Below are positions 1 through 9,075 of a stretch of DNA of 52,088 bases, one piece after another; position 1 is the first letter of the stretch; the number at the start of each line of letters is the position of its first letter. The notes beneath the pieces are model-generated. The model searched no databases, was not told the origin of the DNA, and worked only from the letters and a program-made list of their open reading frames with translations. The DNA comes from Flavobacteriales bacterium (lineage in GTDB: Bacteria; Bacteroidota; Bacteroidia; Flavobacteriales; PHOS-HE28). The position numbers and the translations under genes were made by a program. The DNA lies in contig SSGN01000034.1 in the NCBI GenBank assembly GCA_008016945.1, positions 1 to 52,088 of the forward strand, written 5' to 3'.

Positions 1-300
1 TACCAACAGGAACCCCGGATCGCTGATGGCCGGTGTGCCCGCATCGCTCACCAAGGCGAAACGTTCACCAGCCTGCATGCGCGCCACCAACTGCTCCACC
101 ATCCGGTGTTCGTTGTGGGCGTGGAACGGGATCAATGGGCGTTGGAGGCCGAGGTGCTGCAACAACCGACCAGTGACCCGGGTATCCTCGGCCACCACGC
201 CATCCACTTCGGCCAGCACCTTCTGCGCACGGAGGGTGATGTCGTCCAGGTTGCCGATCGGTGTGGGCACCAGGGTGAGGGATGAGCGCGTGGCCGACAT
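1..300 (-). CDS. rsmI: 16S rRNA (cytidine(1402)-2'-O)-methyltransferase RsmI, 5' part
   Basis: RsmI methylates the ribose of C1402 in the decoding centre of 16S rRNA, using S-adenosylmethionine. Only the first 100 codons lie here; the rest is beyond the window start. The translation has the family hallmarks: LTLVPTPIGNLDDITLRA near the N-terminus (the usual PTPIGNLxDIT block), then a VVAEDTRVTGRLL stretch, and ALVSDAGTPAISDPG around residues 80-96, which is the SAM-binding region. The ATG at 298-300 gives the usual short N-terminus (MSATRSSLTLVPTP). It is the last minus-strand gene of this end and follows the M28 peptidase after an 88-bp gap. Confidence 0.93.
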   Translation of the reverse strand, partial: MSATRSSLTLVPTPIGNLDDITLRAQKVLAEVDGVVAEDTRVTGRLLQHLGLQRPLIPFHAHNEHRMVEQLVARMQAGERFALVSDAGTPAISDPGFLLV

Positions 301-388
301 GGATGGACCCGGTGATCCGTGATGGCTTGCAGAGGGTGATGGTATGGATGCGCCCGGTGGCCGTTCGTCCGGAGCACGGTGGCCGAAA

Positions 389-1657
389 CTACTTGAGGAT
401 GGTCAGGAACTCTTTCAGTAGTGCGTAAAGGTCAGCGAACTCGGTAAGGGGCAGGGTCTCCTCGCGATCGAGCACATCGTGATAGGCCGCGATACCGCCC
501 ATGGTGTACACGAAGAGCGCAGGGACATTGCGCTTCACGAAGGGGCAGTGATCGCTGTTGCAGGCCGGCCCGCGCGCCTTCACCTGTGCCAGTAGCTTCC
601 GTTCTCCGTTGATGGCCACCAGCTGGTCGAAGAGCTTGGGTTGTGCCGTAGCGTTCACCACGGTGATGCCGTCGTCGCCGGTACCGAGGATGTCCAGGTT
701 CAACATCAACTTGATCTGCGATGCTTGTACCAAACGGTCCACCATGAACCATTCACTGCCCACCAGGCCGGCCTCTTCGCCCGCGAAGGCCACGAACAAC
801 ATGTTGTACTTCGGCTTATGCTTGGCGAACCACTCCGCCAACGCGAGCATCATGGCCACACCGCTGGCATTATCGTTGGCCCCGGGGAAGAGCGCTTCCG
901 AGCCCATGCGACCGAGGTGATCGTAGTGCGCGCCCACGACCACCCATTTGTTGCTGCGCCCCTTCACCCAGCCGAGCACGTTGCGCGCTTCGTGGCGCGG
1001 GCGCATCACGTTGCGCACGTTCAGCGTGATGCTTTCCGTGCTATCGGTAAGCGCCGCACCAGCGACCTCGATCAGCGGGAAGGGCCTGGCCTCCTGTGCT
1101 ACGCCCCACGTGAGCTTGCCCTGTGCCTGTTTCACCACCGGACCGAAGTACATCAGCTCGCGCTCCACTTCGCCATACAGGCGCAACGTGTCCGCATCGG
1201 TGGTGGCCGGGAAGTGCAGGCAGGCCGCATGGCCGCTCAACACCCCCATGCTCATGCTGCGCCGCGCGGGATCAAGGACATCCGCTGGAGTGAGGTGTAC
1301 GAGGTTGAACGTGCCGTTCGCCGATCCCGAGGCGGGATCCACGATGAAGTCCACACCGGCTGTAAGCGACCTGCCATCCAAGCTTACGCGCATGCTGTCG
1401 GGGAAGGTGTTCACATTGAACTGGAACGGCTGGAAATGGTCCGCCTTCAGTGGTTTCAACCCCATGCCCACGAACTGCTGAGCGATCCACTCCGCCGCGA
1501 GCCCGTCGCCATTCATCACGTAACCACGTCCATGCAGTGCAGGAGCGGTGAGGTTCTTCACATACTTGCGCGCGGTACCGCGTACATGGTCGGCTTCTTG
1601 GGCCGTTGCCCCCAAACACCAAGAGAGGGTGAGAATGGCCAGCGTTCGTAGGCTCAT
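389..1657 (-). CDS. Secreted M28-family zinc metallopeptidase
   Basis: A 422-residue protein with an N-terminal signal peptide (about residues 1-19, ending GATAQ) and a C-terminal M28 aminopeptidase domain. The zinc ligands are all visible: H244 in GAHYDHLG, D262 in GANDNASG, E294/E295 in FAGEEAGLVGSEWF, D322 in LNLDILG and H393 in YHDVLD. M28 enzymes remove N-terminal residues from peptides with two zinc ions, so an active periplasmic or secreted aminopeptidase is expected; the exact specificity cannot be read. Residues 40-230 hold the insert that resembles a PA domain. The ATG overlaps the stop of the upstream gene by four bases (ATGA), so the two are probably translationally coupled. Confidence 0.93.
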   Translation of the reverse strand: MSLRTLAILTLSWCLGATAQEADHVRGTARKYVKNLTAPALHGRGYVMNGDGLAAEWIAQQFVGMGLKPLKADHFQPFQFNVNTFPDSMRVSLDGRSLTAGVDFIVDPASGSANGTFNLVHLTPADVLDPARRSMSMGVLSGHAACLHFPATTDADTLRLYGEVERELMYFGPVVKQAQGKLTWGVAQEARPFPLIEVAGAALTDSTESITLNVRNVMRPRHEARNVLGWVKGRSNKWVVVGAHYDHLGRMGSEALFPGANDNASGVAMMLALAEWFAKHKPKYNMLFVAFAGEEAGLVGSEWFMVDRLVQASQIKLMLNLDILGTGDDGITVVNATAQPKLFDQLVAINGERKLLAQVKARGPACNSDHCPFVKRNVPALFVYTMGGIAAYHDVLDREETLPLTEFADLYALLKEFLTILK

Positions 1658-2283
1658 GCGTAGCGGCGTTGAACAAGGTCGGTGAACGTGGAAACGGCCT
1701 CGGGATCGGCGGGTTTCTTCAACTTGTCGATCACCTCCTGTTGGACGTAGGACATGGCATCCGTCGCGCTCGTGGCGGTATTGAGCCGGTCCATGGCCTT
1801 GTCGTACGCGATGCGATCGCCGTTGAACAGCTCCGCCACGAACCAGAACTTCTGACTCAAGGAGATGGCCTTGCCCAGATCATCCACGGCGGCTTTTTCC
1901 AACTTCTCCGCGATGGTGGTGGCGGGTGCGACCACCGTGGTCTGGTCCTCCTCGGTGCTGGCGATGGCATCGATCAACGAGGTTTGGCGCGATGGAGGAT
2001 CGGGAGCCGGACGCGTATCGAGCCGCAGGGGCTCCTCCGCGACACGCGGCGTTGACGCGGGTTCGCGCAGCTTGTTCGCGGCACCGGTCTGCGCTTTGGG
2101 CGTGGGCATGGCCTCACGGGCCTTGTGGCGCAACACCACGAACCGTTCATACAGGTCGCGTGCATCGTCGCAGGCCAGCTCCAGCCCGTCCGGTTGGAGG
2201 GTACCCGCGCTCAGCTCCTGGCAGGCACCGGACAGGGCCTCCACCAGTTCGTTGATCTTGCGGAATGGCTTCTCGTTGCTCAT
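1654..2283 (-). CDS. Conserved Bacteroidota protein of unknown function
   Basis: A 209-residue soluble protein with no signal peptide. The N-terminal third is helical, the middle (about residues 65-125) is Pro/Thr/Ala-rich and probably a flexible linker, and the C-terminal 75 residues contain the block SLSQKFWFVAELFNGD followed by a helical YDKAMDRLN segment. I recall this C-terminal block from many uncharacterised Bacteroidota proteins, but no function is established. The start is set at the ATG of MSNEKPF; the reading frame stays open upstream, but those codons run through the promoter region of tdk and look non-native. It is divergent from tdk and its TGA overlaps the start of the M28 peptidase. 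Confidence 0.75.
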   Translation of the reverse strand: MSNEKPFRKINELVEALSGACQELSAGTLQPDGLELACDDARDLYERFVVLRHKAREAMPTPKAQTGAANKLREPASTPRVAEEPLRLDTRPAPDPPSRQTSLIDAIASTEEDQTTVVAPATTIAEKLEKAAVDDLGKAISLSQKFWFVAELFNGDRIAYDKAMDRLNTATSATDAMSYVQQEVIDKLKKPADPEAVSTFTDLVQRRYA

Positions 2284-2324
2284 GGCTTTCCCGTTCTTCG
2301 GAATGGCTCCAGCGCGAAGATCCC

Positions 2325-2332
2325 TATTTTCG
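2325..2332 (+). promoter_or_regulatory. Putative -7 promoter element for tdk
   Basis: The octamer TATTTTCG lies 48 bases before the tdk ATG, inside the 96-bp divergent gap between tdk and the unknown minus-strand gene. It matches the Bacteroidota -7 consensus TAnnTTTG except for one C, a variant seen repeatedly in this window. No clear -33 TTG was found. Confidence 0.4.
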
Positions 2333-2379
2333 CACACCCCGCCAACGCCCGGCTTCAACAATATCCCGGGTCCTGATCG

Positions 2380-2970
2380 ATGTTCCTGGAGAGAACCGGC
2401 CCACATGCCCCCCGTAAAGGTTGGGTGGAAGTGATCTGTGGAAGCATGTTCTCCGGCAAGACCGAGGAGCTGATCCGGCGGTTGCGCCGTGCCGAATTCG
2501 CCCGGCTGAAGGTGGAGATCTTCAAGCCCGGCGTGGATACCCGCTACCATGAGAACGATGTGGTGAGCCACGAAGGCACCTCCATCCGCAGTACCCCCGT
2601 GCCCGGCAGCAGCCACCTGCTGCTGCTCACCAACGACATCCATGTGGTGGGCATCGACGAGGCCCAGTTCTTCGACGATGGCCTCCCGGCCGTTTGTGAG
2701 CAACTCGCCAACAGCGGCATCCGCGTGATCGTGGCCGGGCTGGACATGGACTTCCAAGGGCGACCCTTCGGGCCCATGCCCGCCCTCATGGCCATGGCCG
2801 AGTACGTGACCAAGGTCCACGCCATCTGCATGCATTGTGGCGACCTGGCCAACCACAGCCACCGCACCACCGCCAGCCAGGACCTGGTGGTGCTCGGCGA
2901 AACGGACAGCTACGAGCCACTGTGCCGGAAGTGCTTCCTGGCTGCCCGCTCCAAGCCGCAGTTGCCATGA
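2380..2970 (+). CDS. tdk: Thymidine kinase
   Basis: Type II thymidine kinase, 196 residues, which phosphorylates thymidine to dTMP with ATP in the salvage pathway. The P-loop is [11 protein letters not shown] with K27. The Walker-B-like GIDEAQFF carries the catalytic Glu94. The C-terminal zinc site is made of C150 and C153 (CMHC) with C182 and C185 (CRKC). About ten extra residues precede the usual start of the fold. Its TGA overlaps the ATG of the murF-alr fusion, so the two genes form an operon although their pathways differ. Confidence 0.96.
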   Translation: MFLERTGPHAPRKGWVEVICGSMFSGKTEELIRRLRRAEFARLKVEIFKPGVDTRYHENDVVSHEGTSIRSTPVPGSSHLLLLTNDIHVVGIDEAQFFDDGLPAVCEQLANSGIRVIVAGLDMDFQGRPFGPMPALMAMAEYVTKVHAICMHCGDLANHSHRTTASQDLVVLGETDSYEPLCRKCFLAARSKPQLP

Positions 2971-5351
2971 CAGCCGAGCGGCCCACGCTGCGCACCATCG
3001 CCTCGATCACCGGTGGGACGCTATCCGGTCCGGGCGATCGCCGCATCGACCAACTGTCCATCGACTCGCGCAACACCGATCACGGCAGTGGCACCCTCTT
3101 CATCGCGCTCAAGGGTCCGCGGCACAATGGCCACCGCTACATCGGCACCCTCTACGCCAAAGGGATCCGCCAATTCCTGGTCAGCGACCCCGTGGATGCC
3201 ACCTCCATGCCCGATGCCAGCATCGTGGCCGTGGCCGACACGTTGCAGGCCCTGCAGGACATCGCCGCCTGGCACCGCAGCCGGTACACCATCCCGGTGA
3301 TCGGTATCACGGGCAGCAACGGCAAGACGATCGTGAAGGAATGGCTCTTCCAGCTCCTTCGTGGCGAAGAACGCATCGTGCGCAGTCCCGGCAGTTGGAA
3401 CAGCCAGGTGGGGGTGCCGCTCAGCGTGTGGCAGCTCGGCCCCGAACACACGCTCGGCATCTTCGAAGCAGGGATCAGTAAGCCGGGCGAAATGAAAGCC
3501 CTGGCACACATCATCCGACCGACGATCGGGGTACTCACGCACCTTGGCGATGCGCACGACGAAGGCTTCAACGGCGATCGCGCCCTCAAGGAGGCCGAGA
3601 AGCGCCTGCTCTTCCGCGAGGCACACACCGTGATCGACGACCGCTCACTTCAGGTGATCACCGAGGAGGTGCGCGGCGACGGTACCGTGGTGGTGATCCG
3701 CCACGAGGGCGAGGAGCCGGCCTTCACCATCCCCTTCACCGACCGCGCGAGCGTGGCCAACGCATGCACCTGCATCGCAACATGCCTGCACCTGGGCTAC
3801 CGGCCATCGTGGATCGCGGAGCGGCTGGCGAAGCTCACCCCGGTGAACATGCGCTTGCGCACCATGCAGGGGCGCCACGGCACCACCTTGATCGACGATA
3901 GCTACAGCAACGACCGCAGCTCATTGGCCGTGGCCCTGGAACATCAGCTTCGCACCGCACACGGACGACCGCGCGCGATCGTCCTGAGCGACCTGGCCGA
4001 AAGCGGCCTCCCGGACCAACGGCTCTATTCCGAGGTGGCCGCCATGCTCGCTCGTGCCGGTGTCGAGCCGGTGATCGGCGTTGGCCACGCGATCAGTGCC
4101 CAACGCGCAGCGTTCCCCGATGGATCCCGCTTTCATCCGAACACGGAAACATTGCTCGCGAACGAAGACCTGCACGACCTCGGCGGTGCCGTGATCCTGG
4201 TGAAGGGCGCGCGTGAGTTCGGATTGGAACGTGCCGTGGAACGCTGGCAGCAGCATGTCCACGGCACCGAGCTACAAGTGGACCTGGAGGCCCTTCGGCA
4301 CAACCTGAACCATTATCGCGGGCTGCTCCGACCTGGCACACGCACCATGGCCATGGTGAAGGCCTTCGGCTATGGCAGCGGCGCCGTGGAGCTGGCACGG
4401 CTTCTGCAACATGAACAGGTCCACTACCTCGGCGTGGCCTATGCCGACGAGGGCATCGAGCTGCGGCAGCACGGGATCACCACGCCCATCCTGGTGATGA
4501 ATCCGGAACCCGTCGCGATGGAGACCCTTCATCGTTTCGACCTGGAACCCGAGGTGTACGATGAAACGTCATTGAAAGCCGTGCTGGACCATGCGCGTGA
4601 CGCCGGTTCAGCACCACCGATCCACATCAAGCTGGATACGGGCATGCATCGGCTCGGCTTCCAGCCTTTCGAAGTGGGAGCCTTGCTCGATGCCTTGAAA
4701 GGTGCGCCCATCCGTGTGGCCTCCGTCCTCTCCCACCTGGCCGCCAGCGAAGACCCACGGCAGGATGCCTTCACGCGTGCACAGATCGCGCGGTTCGCGG
4801 AAATGGCCGACCGTATCGAGGAGGTGCTGGGCTATCGCCCCCTCCGACATGTCGCGAACAGTGCTGCGACCTCACGGTTCCCCGAAGCCCACTTCGACAT
4901 GGTGCGTATCGGGATCGGCCTGCATGGCATCGGCTGCACAGCGGCGGAAACGGCGCGACTGCTCCCCGTGGCCACGCTGCGTACCGTAGTGGCACAGGTG
5001 AGGGAAGTACCGGCAGGCGATGGGATCGGGTATGGGCGAAATGGGATATCGGACCACGCACGACGCATCGCCACCCTCCCGATCGGCTATGCGGATGGCT
5101 TCCTCCGCAGACTGGGCAACGGCGCTGGTCGAGTGCGGATCAATGGAAAGGAGGCCCGCACCGTGGGCAACATCTGCATGGACATGTGCATGGTGGATGT
5201 GACCGACATCCCGTGCTCCCCAGGTGATGAGGTGATCGTGTTCGGTGACTCCCCCTCCTTAGCGGACTACGCCGCCGATCTCGACACCATCCCCTACGAA
5301 GCGCTCACCAGCATCGCCCAACGGGTGAAGCGGGTGTATGTGCGGGGGTGA
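2967..5351 (+). CDS. murF-alr: MurF-Alr fusion: UDP-MurNAc-tripeptide-D-Ala-D-Ala ligase / alanine racemase
   Basis: A 794-residue bifunctional enzyme of peptidoglycan synthesis. Residues 1-425 are a Mur ligase: the ATP loop is GITGSNGKT with K120, followed by the [15 protein letters not shown] block. It should join D-Ala-D-Ala to the UDP-MurNAc tripeptide. From about residue 430 an alanine racemase begins ([14 protein letters not shown]); the PLP lysine is K465 in [12 protein letters not shown], and the barrel-end block [15 protein letters not shown] and the [13 protein letters not shown] motif follow. The racemase supplies D-Ala, the precursor of the dipeptide the ligase half uses. The fusion is a known Bacteroidota arrangement. 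The ATG overlaps the tdk stop; longer upstream reading would run into tdk. Confidence 0.96.
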   Translation: MTAERPTLRTIASITGGTLSGPGDRRIDQLSIDSRNTDHGSGTLFIALKGPRHNGHRYIGTLYAKGIRQFLVSDPVDATSMPDASIVAVADTLQALQDIAAWHRSRYTIPVIGITGSNGKTIVKEWLFQLLRGEERIVRSPGSWNSQVGVPLSVWQLGPEHTLGIFEAGISKPGEMKALAHIIRPTIGVLTHLGDAHDEGFNGDRALKEAEKRLLFREAHTVIDDRSLQVITEEVRGDGTVVVIRHEGEEPAFTIPFTDRASVANACTCIATCLHLGYRPSWIAERLAKLTPVNMRLRTMQGRHGTTLIDDSYSNDRSSLAVALEHQLRTAHGRPRAIVLSDLAESGLPDQRLYSEVAAMLARAGVEPVIGVGHAISAQRAAFPDGSRFHPNTETLLANEDLHDLGGAVILVKGAREFGLERAVERWQQHVHGTELQVDLEALRHNLNHYRGLLRPGTRTMAMVKAFGYGSGAVELARLLQHEQVHYLGVAYADEGIELRQHGITTPILVMNPEPVAMETLHRFDLEPEVYDETSLKAVLDHARDAGSAPPIHIKLDTGMHRLGFQPFEVGALLDALKGAPIRVASVLSHLAASEDPRQDAFTRAQIARFAEMADRIEEVLGYRPLRHVANSAATSRFPEAHFDMVRIGIGLHGIGCTAAETARLLPVATLRTVVAQVREVPAGDGIGYGRNGISDHARRIATLPIGYADGFLRRLGNGAGRVRINGKEARTVGNICMDMCMVDVTDIPCSPGDEVIVFGDSPSLADYAADLDTIPYEALTSIAQRVKRVYVRG

Positions 5352-5417
5352 GGGGTCGATGGATCGTTCTTCGCGACGCTGTGCATGTGCTTCAAGCATG
5401 CTCTATCTTCCATGGTG

Positions 5418-5567
5418 GCTACCATGTCTACGACTGCGGCACCACCAACGACACCACGCAGCGCATGATGATACCATTTGGACATCCACCTCGCACCGGG
5501 CTGCTACCAGTTCGTGTTCCACCAGCCTGGCGGGCAGCGCATCCGTGTGACCTGGCTCAAGGAATAG
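5418..5567 (+). pseudogene. Possible frameshifted remnant of a protein C-terminus
   Basis: Two adjacent stretches read like protein in different frames. The first, in the frame of position 5348, gives GYHVYDCGTTNDTTQRMM; the second, from 5475 to a TAG at 5565-5567, gives LDIHLAPGCYQFVFHQPGG then QRIRVTWLKE. Joined by one frameshift they would form the end of a small beta-rich domain. There is no intact start codon with a ribosome site. I do not recognise the family. The call rests only on the protein-like composition of both pieces. Confidence 0.3.
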
Positions 5568-5635
5568 CCGCTCAGCCTTCCAAGCCTTGCGACGAGCGCG
5601 CCTCGTTGCACACCTCATGCCCAGTGGTCACTTCC

Positions 5636-5643
5636 TACCTTTG
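5636..5643 (+). promoter_or_regulatory. -7 promoter element TACCTTTG before the subtilase gene
   Basis: A perfect match to the Bacteroidota -7 consensus TAnnTTTG, ending 18 bases before the ATG of the S8-family gene. This implies a very short 5' leader. The same octamer occurs before sufA in this window. Confidence 0.6.
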
Positions 5644-5661
5644 AACGTTCCACTCAGCCCC

Positions 5662-8277
5662 ATGCGATCACTCCTTCTCTGCACCGTCCTGCTCTGCGCA
5701 TGGACCACCGAACTCACCGCACAAGCCGTGGCCATTCCCGGCGACCTGCTCATCATGCTCGCCCCCGGTGCCAGCGCCCAGAAGGTCGCCGCCGACCTGC
5801 GTGTGTTGCACGGTTCGCCCACCGGGATCGAGGTGGTGCACGAGGTGAGCGCACCCCTGCGCACCTGGCTGCTGCACTTCGACCCGGCGCGTGCGGCACA
5901 ATCCGACCTGTTGCGGGCCGTGCGCAGCCACAAGGATGTGATGCTGGCCCAGAACAACCACCACCTGGAACTCCGCACGCTACCGAACGACCCCCAGTAC
6001 GGCCAGCAGTGGCACCACCAGAACATCAATAGCGAAGCGGCTTGGGAGATCAGTACGGGAGGGCTTACCGCCGATGGGGACACGATCGTGGTCTGCATCA
6101 TCGAGAACAGCGACCTACCGCATCCGGACCTGATCGCCAACGCTTGGTTCAACCATGCCGAGATACCGAACAATGGGATCGATGATGACGCCAACGGCTA
6201 TGTGGACGACCATCGCGGCTGGAACACGAACACCGGCAACGACCAGGTCTACGGTGGCTCGCATGGCACCCAGGTGGCCGGCATGATCGGCGCCACCGGA
6301 AATAATGACGTGGGCGTGGTCGGAGCGAACTGGAACGTGAAGATGATGGTGGTGTACAACTCCGGCGCCAACGATGCCGGTGTGCTCGCCTCGCACAGCT
6401 ACCCGCTCACGATGCGGCGGCTCTACAACGATACCGAAGGTGAGAAGGGCGCCTTCGTGGTGGCCACCAATGCGAGTTGGGGTATCAACGGTGGCCAACC
6501 TGCGGATGCGCCGATCTGGTGTGCGATGTACGACTCGCTGGGATCGGAAGGAGTGCTCAACTGTGGCGCCACCGCCAACAACGACGTGAACGTGGATGTG
6601 GTGGGCGACCTTCCGACCGCCTGCCCGAGCGACTACATGATCAGTGTGACCGCCACCAACGAAGAGGATGAACGCACCTTCTCGGGGTACGGCCTCACGA
6701 CCATTGATGTGGGCGCCCCGGGAGAGGATGTGTACACCACACGCATCAACAACAACTACGGCAGCACCTCGGGAACGAGCTTCGCCAGCCCCCTCACCGC
6801 CGGTGTGATCGGCCTTCTGTACAGCGCGCCATGCGCCAGCCTGATGACCCTCGTGAAGGGCGACCCTGCACAAGGTGCCCTGTACGTGCGTGACATGCTC
6901 TTCCAAGGGGTGGACCAGGTCGGCAACCTACCGGGACAGACGGTGACCGGTGGCCGGATCAATGCGGGGAATAGCATCCAGTTGATCATGAACGGTTGTG
7001 GCACCTGCCCTGCACCGTACAACCCTGCCGTGGCAACAGCATCGATCAACGCCGCGACGCTCACCTGGCAAGCCATTTCCAACGAAGGATTCGACCTACG
7101 CTATCGGCCGAGCGGCGCCCCGGAGTGGACCGAGGTGAACGGGCTCGCCGGCACAAGCTACCTCGCAGAGGACATCGTGCCCTGTACACCCTATGAGTTC
7201 CAGGTGCGCGCGGCCTGCGGAGAGGAGACCAGCGACTTCAGCAACCTCTTCACCTGGACCAGCGACGGCTGTTGCGTGGCACCCTCGGGACTCGCCGTGG
7301 CTTCCGTAACCGAGGACATGGTGAACATCACCTGGACATCGGTCCTCGCCGCAAGCAGCTACGACGTGCGCCACGCACCGCTTGGCTCCACGGAGCATGT
7401 GGTGGCGAGCGGCATCACCAGCACCTCGTTCGTGATCACCCCCCTTGCCCCTTGTAGCCACCACACCGTGCAGGTGCGCTCCATCTGCAATGGCCAGCCC
7501 ACGGAATGGTCCGACCCGATCACGATCACCACCACCGGCTGCGGCACCTGCACCGATCTGGCCTATTGCACCACCAGTGGCGGCGTGGCCACCTCCGAAT
7601 GGATCGAGCGGGTGGAGGTCGGCACCATTGACCACGTTTCCGCTAGCGATGGTGGCTATGGCGACCAGACCGACCAGACCACCGACCTGGAAGTGGGCCG
7701 TGAGTATACCATCCGCCTTCATCCTGGATACAGCGCGTTCCAATTCAATGAATGGTTCCATGTGTGGATGGACTTGGACCAGAACGGTGATTTCGACGCG
7801 CCCGACGAACTGGTCTTCGATAGCGAAGAAGCCGATAACGTCCCTGCCGAAGGCACCATCGTGATCCCCGCATCAAGCCCCTTGGGGTCGACGCGTATGC
7901 GGGTGATCATGCGTTATGGCGAGGCGCCGGACCCGGCCTGTACCGAGGAGTTCGACTATGGCGAGGTGGAGGACTATTGTGTGAACCTGATCCTGAACAC
8001 CGGTGCGGGGCTGAACGAACAGGACGCCCGCACCGAGCTGGTGATCTTTCCGCGCCCCGCCAGCGACAGGGTCACCCTGCGCACCACCACATCCGGTCCA
8101 GGCGCTTCCGTAATGCTTCTTGATGCCACCGGGCGCATGGTGCTCACCACCGAACTCCACTCCACCGAGCACACCCTGGACATCGGTCCGCTGGCACCGG
8201 GCACCTACACCGTGCTGATCACCGACGGCCACACCGTGAAGGAACGTGGACGCTTGGTGGTGGCCCGTGGACACTGA
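5662..8277 (+). CDS. Secreted subtilisin-like (S8) protein with T9SS sorting domain
   Basis: An 871-residue exported protein. Residues 1-22 are a signal peptide; about 25-100 look like a propeptide; about 105-455 are a subtilase fold; two fibronectin-III-like domains follow (about 455-625), then a GEVED domain (ending FDYGEVEDYC) and a C-terminal type A T9SS sorting domain (from FPRPASDRV). The catalytic His is H201 in GGSHGTQVAG, the oxyanion Asn lies in VVATNASWG, and the Ser is S373 in SGTSFASPL. The usual catalytic Asp motif (DTG/DGG) instead reads CIIENSDLPHPDL with E148 at the Asp position, so activity is uncertain. The start is the ATG before MRSLLLC, which gives a clean signal peptide and lies next to a promoter element. 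Confidence 0.9.
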   Translation: MRSLLLCTVLLCAWTTELTAQAVAIPGDLLIMLAPGASAQKVAADLRVLHGSPTGIEVVHEVSAPLRTWLLHFDPARAAQSDLLRAVRSHKDVMLAQNNHHLELRTLPNDPQYGQQWHHQNINSEAAWEISTGGLTADGDTIVVCIIENSDLPHPDLIANAWFNHAEIPNNGIDDDANGYVDDHRGWNTNTGNDQVYGGSHGTQVAGMIGATGNNDVGVVGANWNVKMMVVYNSGANDAGVLASHSYPLTMRRLYNDTEGEKGAFVVATNASWGINGGQPADAPIWCAMYDSLGSEGVLNCGATANNDVNVDVVGDLPTACPSDYMISVTATNEEDERTFSGYGLTTIDVGAPGEDVYTTRINNNYGSTSGTSFASPLTAGVIGLLYSAPCASLMTLVKGDPAQGALYVRDMLFQGVDQVGNLPGQTVTGGRINAGNSIQLIMNGCGTCPAPYNPAVATASINAATLTWQAISNEGFDLRYRPSGAPEWTEVNGLAGTSYLAEDIVPCTPYEFQVRAACGEETSDFSNLFTWTSDGCCVAPSGLAVASVTEDMVNITWTSVLAASSYDVRHAPLGSTEHVVASGITSTSFVITPLAPCSHHTVQVRSICNGQPTEWSDPITITTTGCGTCTDLAYCTTSGGVATSEWIERVEVGTIDHVSASDGGYGDQTDQTTDLEVGREYTIRLHPGYSAFQFNEWFHVWMDLDQNGDFDAPDELVFDSEEADNVPAEGTIVIPASSPLGSTRMRVIMRYGEAPDPACTEEFDYGEVEDYCVNLILNTGAGLNEQDARTELVIFPRPASDRVTLRTTTSGPGASVMLLDATGRMVLTTELHSTEHTLDIGPLAPGTYTVLITDGHTVKERGRLVVARGH

Positions 8278-8301
8278 CCGGGCCAGCTCCGTGGTTGCCG
8301 T

Positions 8302-8309
8302 TAACTTCG
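8302..8309 (+). promoter_or_regulatory. Putative -7 element TAACTTCG before the GT2 gene
   Basis: TAACTTCG fits the TAnnTTYG pattern recurring in this window and ends seven bases before the ATG of the glycosyltransferase, so the transcript would be nearly leaderless. It sits in the 39-bp gap after the subtilase gene. Confidence 0.4.
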
Positions 8310-8316
8310 GCACCGC

Positions 8317-9075
8317 ATGAAGGGGATCTCCGCCGTGATCATCACGCGCAACGAGGCGCACAACATCGCCCGATGCCTCATCTCGCTCCAACTGCTGGTG
8401 GATGAAGTGATCGTGGTGGATGCCGAGAGCTCCGACGACACCGCACGTATCGCCACCGAGCACGGCGCGCGGGTGATCGTGCGCCGGTGGACCGATTATT
8501 CCGACCAGAAGAACTTCGCCAACGACCAGGCACGCGGGCCCTACATCCTTTCCCTGGATGCGGACGAAGCGATCTCCGCTGCACTTCGTGCGGCCTTGAT
8601 CCAGGCCACCGCCATCGGGCTGAACGGCGTTTATCGCTGCAACCGGCTCACCAATTACTGCGGCACCTGGGTCCGCCATGGCGGCTGGTATCCGGACGCC
8701 AAGGTGCGGCTCTTCCCCAAGGAAGGCTGCCGGTGGCAGGGTGAACATGTGCATGAGGAGCTTCAAACACCCAAGGATATCGTGGTGCATCACCTCGACG
8801 GTGACCTCCTGCACTACTCCTACCCGACCGTTCGATCGCACGAGGAGCGGATCGAGCGGTACAGCGACCTGCACGCCCGCAAGCTCCTGGCCGCCGGCAA
8901 ACGCCCCGGCATGTTGAAACGCCTGTTCTCTCCTGCGGTGAAGTTCGTGCAGGGCTATGTCCTGCGCCTCGGTTTCCTCGATGGCCGTGCGGGCTATTCC
9001 ATCGCCCGGCTCAGCGCGCGGGCGGTTCGGCTGAAGTATGCCAAACTCCAACGGTTGCGTGGCCAAGACACCTGA
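8317..9075 (+). CDS. Glycosyltransferase family 2 (WaaE/KdtX-like)
   Basis: A 252-residue cytoplasmic glycosyltransferase with a GT-A fold. The N-terminus ISAVIITRNEAHNI and the VVDAESSDDT block bind the nucleotide sugar; D81 and D83 in LSLDADE are the DxD-type metal ligands. The NYCGTWVRHGGWYPD and KVRLFPK blocks resemble LPS-core beta-glycosyltransferases of the WaaE/KdtX group. A hydrophobic segment near the C-terminus may attach it to the inner membrane. Its end overlaps the next gene, a family 9 heptosyltransferase-like enzyme, so both probably act on one LPS core or surface glycan. The acceptor cannot be inferred. Confidence 0.88.
   Translation: MKGISAVIITRNEAHNIARCLISLQLLVDEVIVVDAESSDDTARIATEHGARVIVRRWTDYSDQKNFANDQARGPYILSLDADEAISAALRAALIQATAIGLNGVYRCNRLTNYCGTWVRHGGWYPDAKVRLFPKEGCRWQGEHVHEELQTPKDIVVHHLDGDLLHYSYPTVRSHEERIERYSDLHARKLLAAGKRPGMLKRLFSPAVKFVQGYVLRLGFLDGRAGYSIARLSARAVRLKYAKLQRLRGQDT

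Larger units (their letters stand above)
5352..5661 (+). other. Gap with no intact gene: relic and promoter
   Basis: About 310 bases between murF-alr and the subtilase. It holds no intact gene. It contains the broken coding remnant described at 5418-5567 and the promoter element at 5636-5643. No terminator hairpin was seen after murF-alr. Confidence 0.6.
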
